Of a stretch of DNA of 64,000 nt, positions 22,691 to 34,575 are shown one piece after another. Numbering within the stretch: position 1 is the stretch's first letter; every line of letters starts with the position of its first letter. The notes under the pieces were generated by a model, which saw only the letters and a list, made by a program, of their open reading frames with translations, was not told the DNA's origin and did no database searches. The translations under genes were made by a program, and so were the position numbers. This DNA is from Nelumbo lutea. Its lineage: Eukaryota > Streptophyta > Magnoliopsida > Proteales > Nelumbonaceae. The stretch covers positions 11,408,633 through 11,472,632 of the forward strand of contig JAKGHH010000006.1 in NCBI GenBank assembly GCA_022828595.1, read 5' to 3'.

Positions 22691-23736
22691 ATGGCGGAAA
22701 AGGATCAGACCCATCATTCCGCATCTGCCGTAGCTCCAACCAGACGTGACGAAGAATCAGCTACACTGTCGGCGGCTGCGTTGCCATCCAAAATACCCTA
22801 GAAACGACCTTGATTCATTTCTACATGGACAACAACGTCCCTTCATTTCTCCACCCTGACCAGTTCCGCCGAGACTGCTTGGATCAGTTCCGACATATGA
22901 AGGCCACGGACCCGGTTGAGCTCTTAAGCATATTTCCCACTTGTGGCTTTGGCAAATTTTGCTCTGTGATCTCGTTCACCCCAAGACGGAGTCTCTGCTC
23001 AGATATTTTGAGCAGCGTCGAGTGATTTCGACGGGCAACCACCCGTGGAGTGAGTTTTACAAAGAGTTCTTGGCAATGGAGGTTTGGTTGCTTCACTTGC
23101 TGGCCTTCGCGTTCGAGCCGGCTCCATGCCATTTCAGGCAATCAGAGGAGCTAAACTTCATCCTCTGTACATGGAGAGTGTCATCGAGTTTTCCGCCGGC
23201 TGGAAACGGAGTCATTTACGGATTCCATTGAAGAGTCTCAGGATAGCAGTTCCTGCAGTTCAAGCTATGATATTTTGACGTCTGCTGGGACTACGAATGA
23301 AGAACGGAACCAGAGTAGTTCAGAAGAGGCATCCTCGCCGCCTTCACCAGGCTGGCCAATTCCGAAGTCGGAGTTGCAAAATTATTCGATTTGTGATGCT
23401 GACAAAATGCCTCATTTGGATAATATGAAAATAGACAAAGAAGGATAAAATATTTCGGGTATGTTCTGTTCTCTACTTTTTTTTCCTTTTTCCTTCATTT
23501 TATTGATAACAATTTTCTGGTTAGCTCATTTTAACTGATTTATTCTGATTTTGGGATTTCCAGTTACTCGTGGGTTCAAGCTTGGAGACGGTTCGACCAT
23601 AAAAGCTGAGGTGCATTCAAAGCTCAAAAGCACAAACAAGTTTTGTTTAGACTGGCTCAAAACGATGAAAAATCTGCCATTAAAGGGTAATATGGGGATT
23701 AAAAATATGGCAACGGAAAATTTGGAGAAAGGATAA
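22691..23736 (+). pseudogene. GIL1/IRKI-type (DUF641 family) pseudogene, C-terminal part
   Basis: An ATG at 22691 opens MAEKDQTHHSASAVAPTRRD and meets a TAG at about 22799. The next stretch carries the conserved C-terminal region of the family: HFYMDNNVPSFLHPDQFRR, DPVELLSIFPTCGFGKFC, then in shifted frames HPKTESLLRYFEQRR, WLLHLLAFAFEPAP and HPLYMESVIEFS. An intron with GTATGT at 23459 and a TTTCCAG acceptor ends at 23563. The last exon reads VTRGFKLGDGSTIKAEVH, matching the family's final block. The DUF641 domain that should lie in the middle is absent. The family acts in light/gravity signalling and receptor-kinase interaction in plants. Frameshifts and missing sequence make this a relic. 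Confidence 0.68.
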
Positions 23737-23737
23737 C

Positions 23738-23822
23738 GGAAGGGGTCTTTGTCTCACAGTCATAATATAGGGGGGTTTTATCACAGAGCCCATAGTAGAG
23801 GAGAGTCTTTATAATTTATCCT
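23738..23822 (+). repeat. Dispersed repeat copy, inverted relative to 10034-10110
   Basis: GGTCTTTGTCTCACAGTC and GAGTCTTTATAATTTATCC pair in reverse complement with the block at 10034-10110. It begins immediately after the last codon of the GIL1-like relic, so it may mark a transposon end. Confidence 0.45.
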
Positions 23823-24321
23823 ATTTATAAATATAAGTATATATATTATTTATTTATAAATATATTTTTTATATTAATTATTTTTTATAAATATATATAA
23901 TAAAAATAATTAGAAATACTTATATTTTTATTTTTATTTTATTCAAATTAATATATTTTATTTTTTAATAATTTATTAATTTCTAAATAAAACAAACTAG
24001 ATTGGATCAAAGATTCAACTATCAATGGTATTTAAATTCAAATTGAGTTTTATCAAATCTAATCGAATTTTCGGATTAGACCAGATCTGACATTAATCAG
24101 ATTTGAATATGTCCGATTGCATCCCTATACATTGGGAAGTGGGGGCGATTGATGCACGCCTGACTGCAATATCACGTGGATAGAAAATTGAGAAATGCCC
24201 CACATGCAATTATCATGTAAACATCGACTTCGATGCTCACATCATTCGCACATTTTATTACAGCCATACATTGGAGAGATTTATGATGCAAGACTAATTG
24301 TATGAATTGTTATCCTATGAA
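23823..24321. other. AT-rich non-coding DNA
   Basis: Very AT-rich tract (TATTTATAAATATA and similar words, 23823-23990) followed by non-coding sequence with several GATT/AATC words. Nothing coding was recognised. Confidence 0.6.
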
Positions 24322-24855
24322 TAGACATGTTAATGGGCGGGGCTGGGCTTTTGTTTTGTATTAATAGATTTTTCTAAATGTTAAATGAGGGGCTCGAACA
24401 GCTTTTGTATTAATAGTAGACATGTTAATTCTTATCCCTACAATTTGGGCTCGAGCCCAACCCTCATAAATATTCAATCATCAGGTTTACAACTTGGGCG
24501 TGAGCCCGAAATTTAATCTATAGTGTTATTATTGCTAAAGTGACTGAATAGAGAGAGAGAAAAATTATATAGAAAAGAATAAAAGATGTATATATTAAAT
24601 TATAAATATATATTTTAATAAATAATATATTATTTATATATTTTATATTTTATAAAATATATAATGATGAGTCGGGTCGGACCGGGCTCGGGTCATGCTT
24701 TTTTGACAAATCCCAAATTCGGCCTGAAACACAGTCAGGCTTACTGTGTTAGACCTGAGGTCAGGCCCGCGGACCTAATTACATGACCAAGCCCAACCAA
24801 GGTGTGGGCGGGGCCAGGCTGGGCCATCGAGCTACCCGGCCCATGAACATGTCTA
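24322..24855 (+). mobile_element. Probable hAT-like non-autonomous DNA transposon (MITE)
   Basis: The ends are TAGACATGTTAATGGGC and GCCCATGAACATGTCTA, imperfect terminal inverted repeats. They are flanked by CCTATGAA and CTTGTGAG, an 8-bp target duplication decayed by transitions. A second internal TAGACATGTTAATTC at about 24417 suggests nesting or internal duplication. The interior is rich in GGGC/GCCC (GGGCTCGAGCCC, GGCCGGGC-like words), typical of this group of plant elements. It has no coding capacity. Confidence 0.55.
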
Positions 24856-25009
24856 CTTGTGAGGATCAAATCCCATTTATATGGTGCAGTGATTCGGATT
24901 GGGAAACGTCACTTAGGATAGGGGTGGCCTCCCCTTTCGCCAAATGGCCCTTTAATATAAAGGGCTACCACCTTTAATATGATCCACTTTGACAACGAAA
25001 ATTATAAGA

Positions 25010-25935
25010 AAAAATTACGAACTGTTTTGGCCACCGATTTTTAAGTTGATGGTTCAATCATTTGGTTTGAATGGATAACCAATTCTGACAACAAAAATTA
25101 TAGGAAAAAAATTGAGTGTGTGTGAAGTTCATTAAGCAATATCATTAATGTTATGCCATTCGAGTGTGTGACTCATTCAACCCAAAGCTAGAATCGTTCT
25201 GGCCACCATTTTTTGGGGTCAATAGTTTGACCATCTGGTTTGAATGGACGAACGTCCCGTTTTGACAAAAAAAAAAAGGAAAAGGCAAAAAACCATTGGA
25301 TGGGTCGATGATTTGACCAATGGTTTTTGGCCAAGGACCAGGATTGGGGTAAAATGAAACCAGTTGCCTAGATGTTCCCAATTAAAAAAAAAGAAATAGT
25401 AGTTCGACCATCTAGTTCGATGGGCAGGCTGTTCTGACAACAAAAATTACCGACAAAAAATTGAGTGTGTGAGGTCTATTAAGCAATATCATACGTGTTA
25501 TGTCATTCGAGCGTGTGACTCATACGACCCGAAAATGGAACCGTTCTAGCCACTGATTTTTGGGTCGATGGTTCGATCATCTGGTTCAAACGGATGACCT
25601 GTTCTAACAACAAAAATATAAATAAAAAATAAAAACAAACAACCAAAAAACATTGAACGTGTCAACGGGTCCACAGTTCGACCGCCCGAGTCAATGGATT
25701 GTTGACTGATTCAATGGTTTTTGGCAAGGGATCGGATTGGGATAAAATAGAAGCGGTTGCCTAGATAGTTCCCAATTAAAAAAATAAAAAAAATGGGCAG
25801 AAACCATTGAATGAGTCAACGCGTCAACAATTCAACTGTCCAGGCCAATGGGTCATTGGTCGATTCTATGGTTTTTGGCTAGGGATCGGGATTGGGGTAA
25901 AACAAAATCGGTTGCTTAGATAGTTCTAGGGCTAA
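25010..25935 (+). repeat. Degenerate tandem-repeat field
   Basis: Two alternating unit types recur. One has TTCT(G/A)GCCACCGATTTTT...GATGGTTC then GAATGGATGACC and CTGACAACAAAAATTA, followed by TTGAGTGTGTGA and GCAATATCAT...GTTATGTCATTCGAG (about 25019-25195 and 25397-25620). The other has ACCATTGAATGGGTC, CAATGGTTTTTGGC and GGATTGGGGTAAAA then GCCTAGATAGTTCCCAATTA (about 25280-25390, 25640-25790, 25800-25935). No coding sequence was recognised. Confidence 0.65.
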
Positions 25936-26576
25936 AATGTCCGTCCATCTGGGTCAATGGTAGTTTGAAAACCATGGTTTTTTGTACTTTTAGATTTTCA
26001 CTATTCAAAGGTTTTTTCTACTGTTGGTTTTATTATAGAGCATGTGTAGTATGTTCATTTTCTTCATTTTGTGCTTTTGTTTTTTTGTGTATTTGGTCTT
26101 CTTCTTCAAAATTCTCCAAAATGGTCTATGATTTATTACCATTTTATTTCTTCCCTTTTATTTTTTCTTTGGGTTTTCTTGTATAATGTTTATTATTATT
26201 TTTTTTTCTACAAGACGATCTACTTTGTCTATTTCTTTGATTGCATGCATGTTTAATTCCATTTCAAAGCAAAACTTTGAATTCGATTTTTTTTATTTTT
26301 TTTCTTTGGTTTTTTAGTTTGATGGATTTACTACCGATCTTGAATTTATCTTTAAAGATTTTGGAATCCCTTGCAATGTCTATTATTCCCATAACTATAA
26401 CTACAAAGTTATTTCATCTAATTATTAACATTTAAAAAAATGACTCTCTAATAAATCCACTAAAATTATTAACTATGACTACAAAGTTATTTATAATCAC
26501 ATTCAAATTCAAATTTAAGACAAATTCCCACGCCACACTTTTACCTATGCTTTTCCTGTAATGTCAGGTGGTAATC
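25936..26576. other. T-rich spacer upstream of the BPP1-like pseudogene
   Basis: T-rich and low-complexity sequence. Hydrophobic open frames here arise from TTT/TTC runs and lack any recognisable domain. No gene was identified. Confidence 0.5.
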
Positions 26577-27134
26577 AGCTCGGATTCCATATCACAATAA
26601 CATTTATTTAAATTTTTATTTTAAAATTTAACTTTAAATTGAAAAGACTAAAATGACCTAGGGCCCATGGTCATTGTTCTATCCCGCCCTCCCTCTTCTC
26701 TCTCTTTCATTCTCTCACACTCTCAACTCTCTTCCTGCAACTTTTCGACCTTCCACTGAACTTCGGCTGCTCTCCCTCCTCTGTCACTTTTATTTCTCGT
26801 CTTTATTATCAGCAAACTTTTCTTACAACCACTGTACAGATCCATGACTCTCCCTATGTGCCTCTCTCTTTCTCTCCAAGAACATCTTCACATAAAAGAA
26901 CAAAACCATACGAAAAGAAATTATACTTCTCGCTTTGTATCTACTATTGCATTTTCTACCCCCCCTCTCTTTGTTATCCATGGTCTCTCATTCAGATTCG
27001 TCGATATGAATTGCATCATGAGGGATTCTTTGGCTAGAGGGAGGACTGTTCCGACGGGATCGCAACTTTGGAGAGGTCGAGCAACGCTGCCATCTCGAGA
27101 GGTACGGATGAAAACTTGGATCTCTTCTCTAGGT
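26577..27134 (+). repeat. Promoter plus exon-1 block, present inverted at 52107-52664
   Basis: This 558-bp block matches the reverse complement of 52664-52107. It covers upstream DNA, a pyrimidine-rich 5' leader with CTCTC runs, and the first exon of the BPP1-like gene. Shared landmarks include GATTCCAT(A/G)TCA, CTTCGGCTGCT, GTACAGATCCA and CATCTTCACATAAAAGAACA. Homology stops at the end of exon 1 in both copies. Confidence 0.8.
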
Positions 27135-27364
27135 TGTTCTTACTATTTCAGCGAGACAATAGAAATTTCATTTGTTTTTTCAATTTCTAAAATTTTCGGC
27201 TTCCTACAGGTTGTTCTTGCTATTTTAGCGAGACAATAGAAATTGTCAGAGGAACTGATCAGTTTGATGTTGATTTTGATTAGGTTGATGTTCCTATGTG
27301 CACCTGTGCAAATTTAGAGGGCATCCGTATTTCTCATGTTTTCGTTTTTATTTGATTCTACAAG

Positions 27365-27403
<39 letters not shown>

Positions 27404-30400
27404 TTCTACTTGTCATTTCACCCTTTCTGACTTTAGTTGCTTGGTTAAATACTTCAGGAGGAGCGCCAATGTTTGATTTCCTCCTGATAATAAATTTTTT
27501 AGAAGAAATTAGACAAAGTCAAATTTGTTATTTTGATATTTTCTTAAGAAAAAAATATCATATTTGTTAATAGTTCTGGTTATGAATGCCTTCAGTATCG
27601 ATTAAATTGGGGAGAATATCGGTTGGACCAGTAAAACTAGCGAAGAATGGAATCAACGATCTACACTCTTTAGTGGATGGGGGAAAGCATGATTATGACT
27701 GGTATGCGTTCTATCCATAATTTTTTCCCTGATGTAATTTGTATGCTTGTTAGCTTTCATATCACTTTTTGTCATTTACTTGCTTGCTAGCTTTAACAGT
27801 CTCCTTCCTATATTGAATAAAATTCTCTCCATCTCTCTGGTTGGTCATGGTGGTCTTCCATTCGCTAATTGCATTTTCTATTTAGCTAAGTGCTAACCAG
27901 TAAGAGACAATGGGAATTCAATTACTCTTGAAGTCTAGATCCTTAACATGGTAAAATTTGTTAGTGTGAGGTCCGATAGTGCTAGGATCTTCTTGCCTGA
28001 GAATGTTGTTGGGTATTTCTCATCATATTATTTGGTCCAGAGAGGCTACTCAGCAATTGTTGATAGCAATCTGAGGTTGTCTTATTGCTGCTACCTGGGA
28101 ATTCATTTGCTTTTATCATTCTAATGGTTTTTTCATTCAGTAATAAGGAAATTAATTCGTATAGGAAGATTTTTGCTGGCCATTTCTGCAGCTAATGAAA
28201 TTAAGATAGGAAAAGCGAACCAATTAGGATATAGTTTACTAAAGTAGGTCTATTGTGGTCAGAATATGAAACATACTTGAACCATAAGAAAAGCCTCTTG
28301 AAGTTCATAGATCAATAACAGGTAGCATCTCCAAAAAAATTCAACCAATCATGAAAGAGAGCTATAGGTTACTTTGGCATTATTGCCATGATCTTAATGA
28401 AGTTATAGAATGTTTGACCGTAGTAAAGTTTACATGGTTTGTTAAGTAAACACAATGTGGAATGAAGATGGGAAATAGCGTGGCTTAGGTAGCTTTTATT
28501 TTTCATTTACTTTTCAGTTCACAGTTAGCAAGAATTTGATAAATATGATTTTAATAGCTGTATTGATTTAAAAAAAAATCCTTAGATGAAAGAATTTAAG
28601 TTTTTATGTTCACGAAAAGGTGATTTATATGCCATTAGACTACTATATAGACTACCATATATATAGTAGTCTATCCAGTTCTTAGCAGCTACCTGAATCA
28701 TATGATTGTTACCTTTCTCTAGTGGCATGCTTGTAATTTTCTCATTATTCCTTTTTTGAACTGCCCTGCATCTTTTCCTTTTCAACTGTATGAAGCCCCT
28801 TATTTCTAGTCAAGTGAGCAAAATGGTCCCATGTAGTGCCTGTACAATTTTCCCTGGTTTAAGCTGATTATTAGCATTTCTAGACTAGACCTCAAAATGC
28901 CACTCTACCTATCAAGATTTACAAATAAATAATTATCTGATGCAAACCCAAGGAGAAGTTATTTCTAAATTAGAATCCAAATCATGGATCACAGATTATC
29001 CCTCCTAAGATTCAAAATACAGTATTGGTTTGTAGGTGCCAAGTGCCAACCCATATAAAGTTGCACTGCTACAATGGTTAAATTTGCAATGTTAAAAGCT
29101 TATGTTCACCAACATTTCAATCTTATGATCAAGTTATTGCTCCTAACCCAAACCTGAGTCAATTCTCAACCAAAATGAGTCCATTCTCCAAGTTCCTTTT
29201 GTACTCATCCAGTTGTGGAATCACATTTCTATGAAAGAATCTTCTTTTTTCACAATGGCATAGTATGGAGATGAAACAAACTTATTTTGTTTCTAATTCA
29301 TTGAGGTTGATGATATAATCTTACCACTGACAAGTATGGATGTGTATATGTTTTTCTTTACCTTAACAAATATGTGTAAGTATATTCTTAGATAGATGGT
29401 TTATAATTAGAAAATTGAACTCAAACTATCATTTGACAGCTAATGTTTGTTTCCTTTAATTTCCATGAACAGGCTTCTCAACCCTCCTGAGACACCTCTT
29501 TTCTCTTCATCAGATACAAGTGAGCCCCCTTCAACCTTACTGTCTCCAAGAAGCAGTTCCTTGATCAGATCAATTTCCACAACTAAGACTTCAATGTATA
29601 TGTTTCAATTTCTTCTTGTTCATCACTATTCACTTTGATCTAAGTTATAAATTTATTTATTCTAAAACTGCAATGGTGTACATCACCTTCTTAACTGTTT
29701 CTCCTCCCTCCTCTTGACTGTTTGTGTTGCTTAGGGAAGAACATGAATTCAATCTGGTCATAATTGCTACTACCTATCTAATCTACTGTAGTCTTTTGAA
29801 TTTTGAACGCATAAAAAAGAACTTAGTTTAACCATTGGCATATAAAATAATCTTTATATCTGATGGTTATGCTCTTCCAATTTGATAAACTAGTGAAGCT
29901 TCTTATATGATTTTACTGAGTGATGGGACCCCTTAGAGGTCTTCTATATATGGAGGGAAGTGTGACACGTCTGATTGATTCTAACTGGAGTATTCCCCTC
30001 TTAAAAGTTTCCGCATAAACTAAACCGTCTTTTGATTCCCTTGTTGATCAGCAAGGTTTTAAGCAGAGGTATTCAATTAGGCAACTCAACTTGAAGATAG
30101 GCCTTCCAGTGGATCAGATCCAGTTTAAGTTGTGCTGTTCGACTTGCTTTGACTTTGGATTAAATCCAACCTAGTCTAGTTCTCCCCATAAAGTGTCTCT
30201 TATCATTAGTGGTTCTTATCATTAGTGGTGCCACCTTTCCAGCAAAGACTGTTATTTACAATGGCATAGTTGTCAAGGTGTCTAGGCGATTCTAGGAGAC
30301 AGTGGGGTGCCTAGGTGTTAATAATTTCATAAAAGAAAGAAAAAAAAAACAAGTTTTGCCTAGTTCCCTAACTTTATATACCATCCAGCATACATATTAC

Positions 30401-32388
30401 TTAAAAAATAGCAATTTTCTTTAGTAACAAAATTAATTTCCTCATGGAGCAATTTTATGTCAAATTAGCAACTAAAAAGTGTTATTATTTTATATGATAA
30501 AATTTAAGATAGTAGGTAAAAGATACAAAGAACAAGGGTACAACTTCTCCTTTATTTAATGTGTGTCTGTGTGTGAGAGAGAGAGAGAGAAAGAGAAACC
30601 TCTTTGTGTTTCTATGCTTTATTTCTTTTTCTCTTCTCAAAAATAGTAAATAGAATATGCATGGCTAATTTCTTATTTTCACTTTCTTTCAGCTTTCAAT
30701 GACACACTCGGAGAACAACTATTCATCAAGACTAACAAGAGGTAGTTCTGTTATCCGTCCTTCCATTTCTACCATGCACTACACTACCTACTCATCTAGC
30801 TCCAACAGATCTTCCTCAATTCTCAACACAAGCTCAGCATCAATCACATCTTCATCCAGGTCATCCACCCCTACTACCCGCTCTAGTACGAGACCTTCCA
30901 CCCCATCTGCTCAGCCATTGTCATCGCAACCATTGACACCAACCAGACCCCACCCTGTCCCCAACATCTCTTCAGTTGATAAGCCAAGAGTGTCCCAAAA
31001 CTCAAGGCCTTCTACCCCAAGTTCTACGCCTCAAGTCTCTGCAAACTTAAGTTCTGCATCTCGACCAAAATCACGGCCATCAACTCATACCCGTCGAACC
31101 CAAATAACAGCTCCAGGACCAGCTCCACTGGTAGCTCGCTCAGCATCTGCTGGGTGGGTCCTTCCAAATGGCCGAAGCACAGCACTTGCTTCCCGAGGAA
31201 GCTCCCCAGGCCCAAGGGCCCGACCATAACCACAACCTATTAATCTTCCTGATTTCCCACATGATACAGCACCAAACCTGAGGACCACATTGCCAGATAG
31301 GCCCATTTCTGCTGGTAGGTCCCGGCCAGGTTTTGCTGTCACGGTCAGGGGAAACTCAGAGACATCTGGGCCTGTGAATCCACCAAGAAGGCAGTCATCA
31401 CTTATTGTTTCAAGGGGAAGACTTACAGAACTTCCAGGGAGGGGCCGCTTGCACACCAATGGACATGATGTTGGGGCACCTGAATTGCAGAAGATAGCAC
31501 TAGTGTTGGAGCCTACAGTCTGGAGACCAACAAACCCACAACTACTAGTGAGAGTACTGGATTTGGAAGAATAATCTCAAAAAAGTCACCTGACATGGCT
31601 CTCAGGCATATGGTATATCTCTTGTTATAGAAAGAAAACAGAAAGTACTTTTAAGTGTGGATGTCAGGAGACTCCATTCTGACTTTGCTGTCTTGGAGTC
31701 GTGGAAGTTCCATGCAAAGTCGGACTGAAGCCCAGGCCATTCAGTCTGCCATGCTGAGATTCCTGAGTGATATTTTTATATTCTCATGAAATATCTTTGT
31801 ATGCATATGATATATGCCAACATATCTGATTTCCCTCATATATAAAATGGTTAGAAATCTTCAACGGATCCAAATTCTGACCAAGCAGGACTTTAAAGGG
31901 GTTTACTTTTTACCCCATATATTTATTAAATTTTGAGGTTAAATCTACATTATTACCTCTTAACTAAAAGCTCTTTATTCTATAACGCAGGACATCCGAA
32001 ATGGCAAAGGGAGCGTCCGTTCTCTGTCTGGAACTACTCTTTTCCCTCAGAGCATCCGCAGTAACCTAAAAAGGTAGCCTATCCGTGTCTTGGATGCTTC
32101 GTCTTCAGCAGTAATGGTGCCCCACCCGCCAGCAGTAGTGGAGGCATCTCAGAGAATGGAATCTGTATTGTTAAGTCCCTGGATAATGAGGCTGAGGAAG
32201 GTGATGGTCGGCTTTCAGCAAAACTGAGTGAAATGGACATTTACGAGAGCTTCCGTTATGATAAAGTTTTTCCCAAAGAGGACCTGAAGAAAACTAACTG
32301 GTTGCACAACGCTGATGATAAGTCTGATCAGGGGATCACCTTCGATCACCGGTTTGAGCCACTTCTCGAGCCATTTGGTCTTCTATAA
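27007..32388 (+). pseudogene. BPP1-like Ser/Pro-rich microtubule-associated protein, five-exon pseudogene
   Basis: The exons fit the plant basic proline-rich protein family (Arabidopsis BPP1, At2g40070 group), which binds microtubules. Exon 1 (27007-27132) has RDSLARGRTVPTGSQ, then a one-base loss near 27079 compared with the copy at 52 kb. Exon 2 (about 27596-27701) gives IKLGRISVGPVKLAKNG and ends GKHDYDW. Exon 3 (29473-29595) gives LLNPPETPLFSSSDTSEPPS. Exon 4 (30693-31612) is the Ser/Thr/Pro-rich core (RSSSILNTSSASITSSSRSS), with a TAA at about 31227 and a frameshift near 31490. Exon 5 (31991-32388) has SLSGTTLFPQSIRSN, a TAG in place of a Gln codon, then KTNWLHNADDKSDQG and ends EPFGLL. 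Intron borders are GT-AG. Two stops and two frameshifts argue for a pseudogene. Confidence 0.78.
27366..27403 (+). repeat. (ATT)n microsatellite in intron 1 of the BPP1-like pseudogene
   Basis: About twelve ATT units in a row. The Tyr-rich open frame across it is an artefact of the repeat. Confidence 0.95.
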
Positions 32389-33685
32389 TCTCTAAAATGA
32401 CTATGATGTTGATGCCCTTTTTCCTTCGTTTCTTTTATTTTTGTTTTTAGTTATTGTTTTTCCAAGATGGAAACCTCACACTCTCTCTCTTAAGTTGTCC
32501 CTTACTGGTGGTACGACTTCATTTGTACCATAAGGGTCTTATGTTTCGTACCCTTTGTATAAAGAGTAAAACAGTAAATAGAGATGATGATGATGAAATA
32601 ATATTTCAGTGAATCTAAGTGAATCCAGGTCTTACTGGATTGGACTGGACGGTCGGATTAGAAAAACCGATAACCTGTTCATCCCTTGGGTATGGTTATA
32701 CTATAAACCAGTAAATCTTTAAAACCCCTTGAAAAAGTCAGAAAATCGTTGATATGGGCATCGAACTGTTAAACCATTTGACCGGGTAGCGGTTTGTGTG
32801 TTATTATTTTTATCTTCATTGATTTAAATAAAATAAAAAAACAAAAAAACAAAATGACTCCCATATCCCCAATCCCATCTCTTACGTTTCGGGTTAGAAC
32901 GGCCCCATTTTCGTTCTAATCCTTTCCTCCTCTCAATCGTCACACCCAACCGACCACTTACAGCGGCCACGACCTACAGACTTTGATGGCAATTCATGAC
33001 GATCAACGACGGTGGTGAGCTTAATTTATAGTGACCAGCATTGATTTTGCAGCAAATCTGCCAGTAACAGTTGTGGGTTGTGGCAGTAACAGGTTCAGCG
33101 ATTGACTTGCAGCAACGGCTGACGATTTTGCAGCGGTGATTTTGTAACCTTACCTGTAGTGACGATGATGGTATATTTTCTGCCCACTATTCTCCCATGC
33201 ATGCGAGTAAGTTTAGTTGTTCTATCTGCAACCTTACTTGTAACTTCGCAAACTGATGAACGGTGGTTTCCAATTGACTTTCATCAACTTACTTTTCAAA
33301 ACAATCCCTCTTCATAGTTCCTACGTAGGATAAAGTTGACCAAAAAAACCTCACAAACCATTCACCCAGCCCAGCCACAAATTTTCATAGTATCAATGTA
33401 ACCTCCCTCATCTCACCAGTCACGACTAAATTGATTTTCATGCTCGAAATCGGTAGTTTCTAAAACTAGGGAATCACCAATTTTGAATTCGACACTCAAT
33501 TAGGATTAGGAAAAATGGTTTAGATATTTTACTTGAAACATATTGTGAAAATATGAATATTAAAATTAAAAATAAAAAATAAGAAATTAATAGTTTATTA
33601 TTTGAAATGTATATTTTATATGAATATGAAATAATAGGATGTAAGAAATTTAAAATTTGTATAAGTGCATCTTTCACTTCTACAA
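32389..33685. other. Non-coding DNA downstream of the BPP1-like pseudogene
   Basis: Sequence after the stop codon of the pseudogene. An AT-rich 3' flank is followed by a less AT-rich part (about 32880-33200) rich in GACGAT/CAGCAA words without an open frame. No gene was recognised. Confidence 0.55.
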
Positions 33686-34575
33686 TTATGGGTATTAGTA
33701 TGGGATTTGTGAGATCAAAGTTGGGATCAAGGGCTTGTTTCTTTTTTGGGTAATGCCTTTTACCATCATGATGCATTTTTTTAATGAATTTTATCTTATT
33801 CTTCAAAACATAATATAAAATAAAATCTTAATGGCCCCTTGGTAGATATGGGGCCAAATGTGCCAACCTGATAAATATAATCTAATATGGTAAAAATTTA
33901 CCAAGATAGAATTAAAATGACAATTTTTAATATAAAGACATGCAAAAGTCATTACAAATAAGTAATACTTTTTTTATAATAAAGGAATATCTTAATTTGT
34001 TTTATTAGATTGTGATAGAGGTTGTTTGGAGAAAAGATTATAAGATTTTGTCATTTAGTTCCATGGGTATTAATATGGGATCTATTATACCAAAGTTGGC
34101 TCTTGGGTTTATTTCCTATTTGGGTGATGTCTTATCACTTTCTTAATGTCTTATTTTCCTAATGAATTTTGTATTCTTCTTCAATAAAAAATATTTTAAT
34201 GACCCCTTAGCAAATATGGGGCCAAATGTGCCAACCTAATAAGCATCAACTAACTTGGTAAAACTTTACCATGATGGCCTTCAAATGATAATTATAAATA
34301 TAATGGCATTCAAAAGCCATTGCAAACAAATAATATCATTTGACAATAAAGGAATATCTTGGTTTGTTTTATTGGATTGTGATAAAAGCTATTTGAAAAA
34401 AAAAGATTTTCGATTCTAGGGGTATTAACATGGAACATGTGGGATCACTGCTAAGCTCTTAGGTTTATTTCCACTTAAGTGATGCCTTATCACCATCCTA
34501 ATGTATTCTTTTTCCTAATGAATTTTATCGTATTGTTAAAAAAAAAATTAATGACCCCTTGGTAGATATGGAGCC
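33686..34575 (+). repeat. Tandem array of about 365-bp monomers, left part
   Basis: Monomers are anchored on ATATGGGGCCAAATGTGCC, seen at 33846 and 34214 and, partly, at 34566, giving spacings of 368 and 352 bp. Each carries TTGGTAAAACTTTACCA-like palindromes, GGAATATCTTGGTTTGTTTT, GGGATC(T/A)GTGGGATCA and GGGTTTATTTCC. The array continues after element 3 (45146) and after the small LTR element (48901). No coding capacity was seen. Confidence 0.85.

Noticed and set aside
25010..25935. Tandem-repeat field as a CRISPR-like array
   Set aside because: Units are long, degenerate and alternate in type without unique spacers, in a plant genome.
27298..27570. Tyr-rich open frame
   Set aside because: It is created by the (ATT)n microsatellite within an intron.
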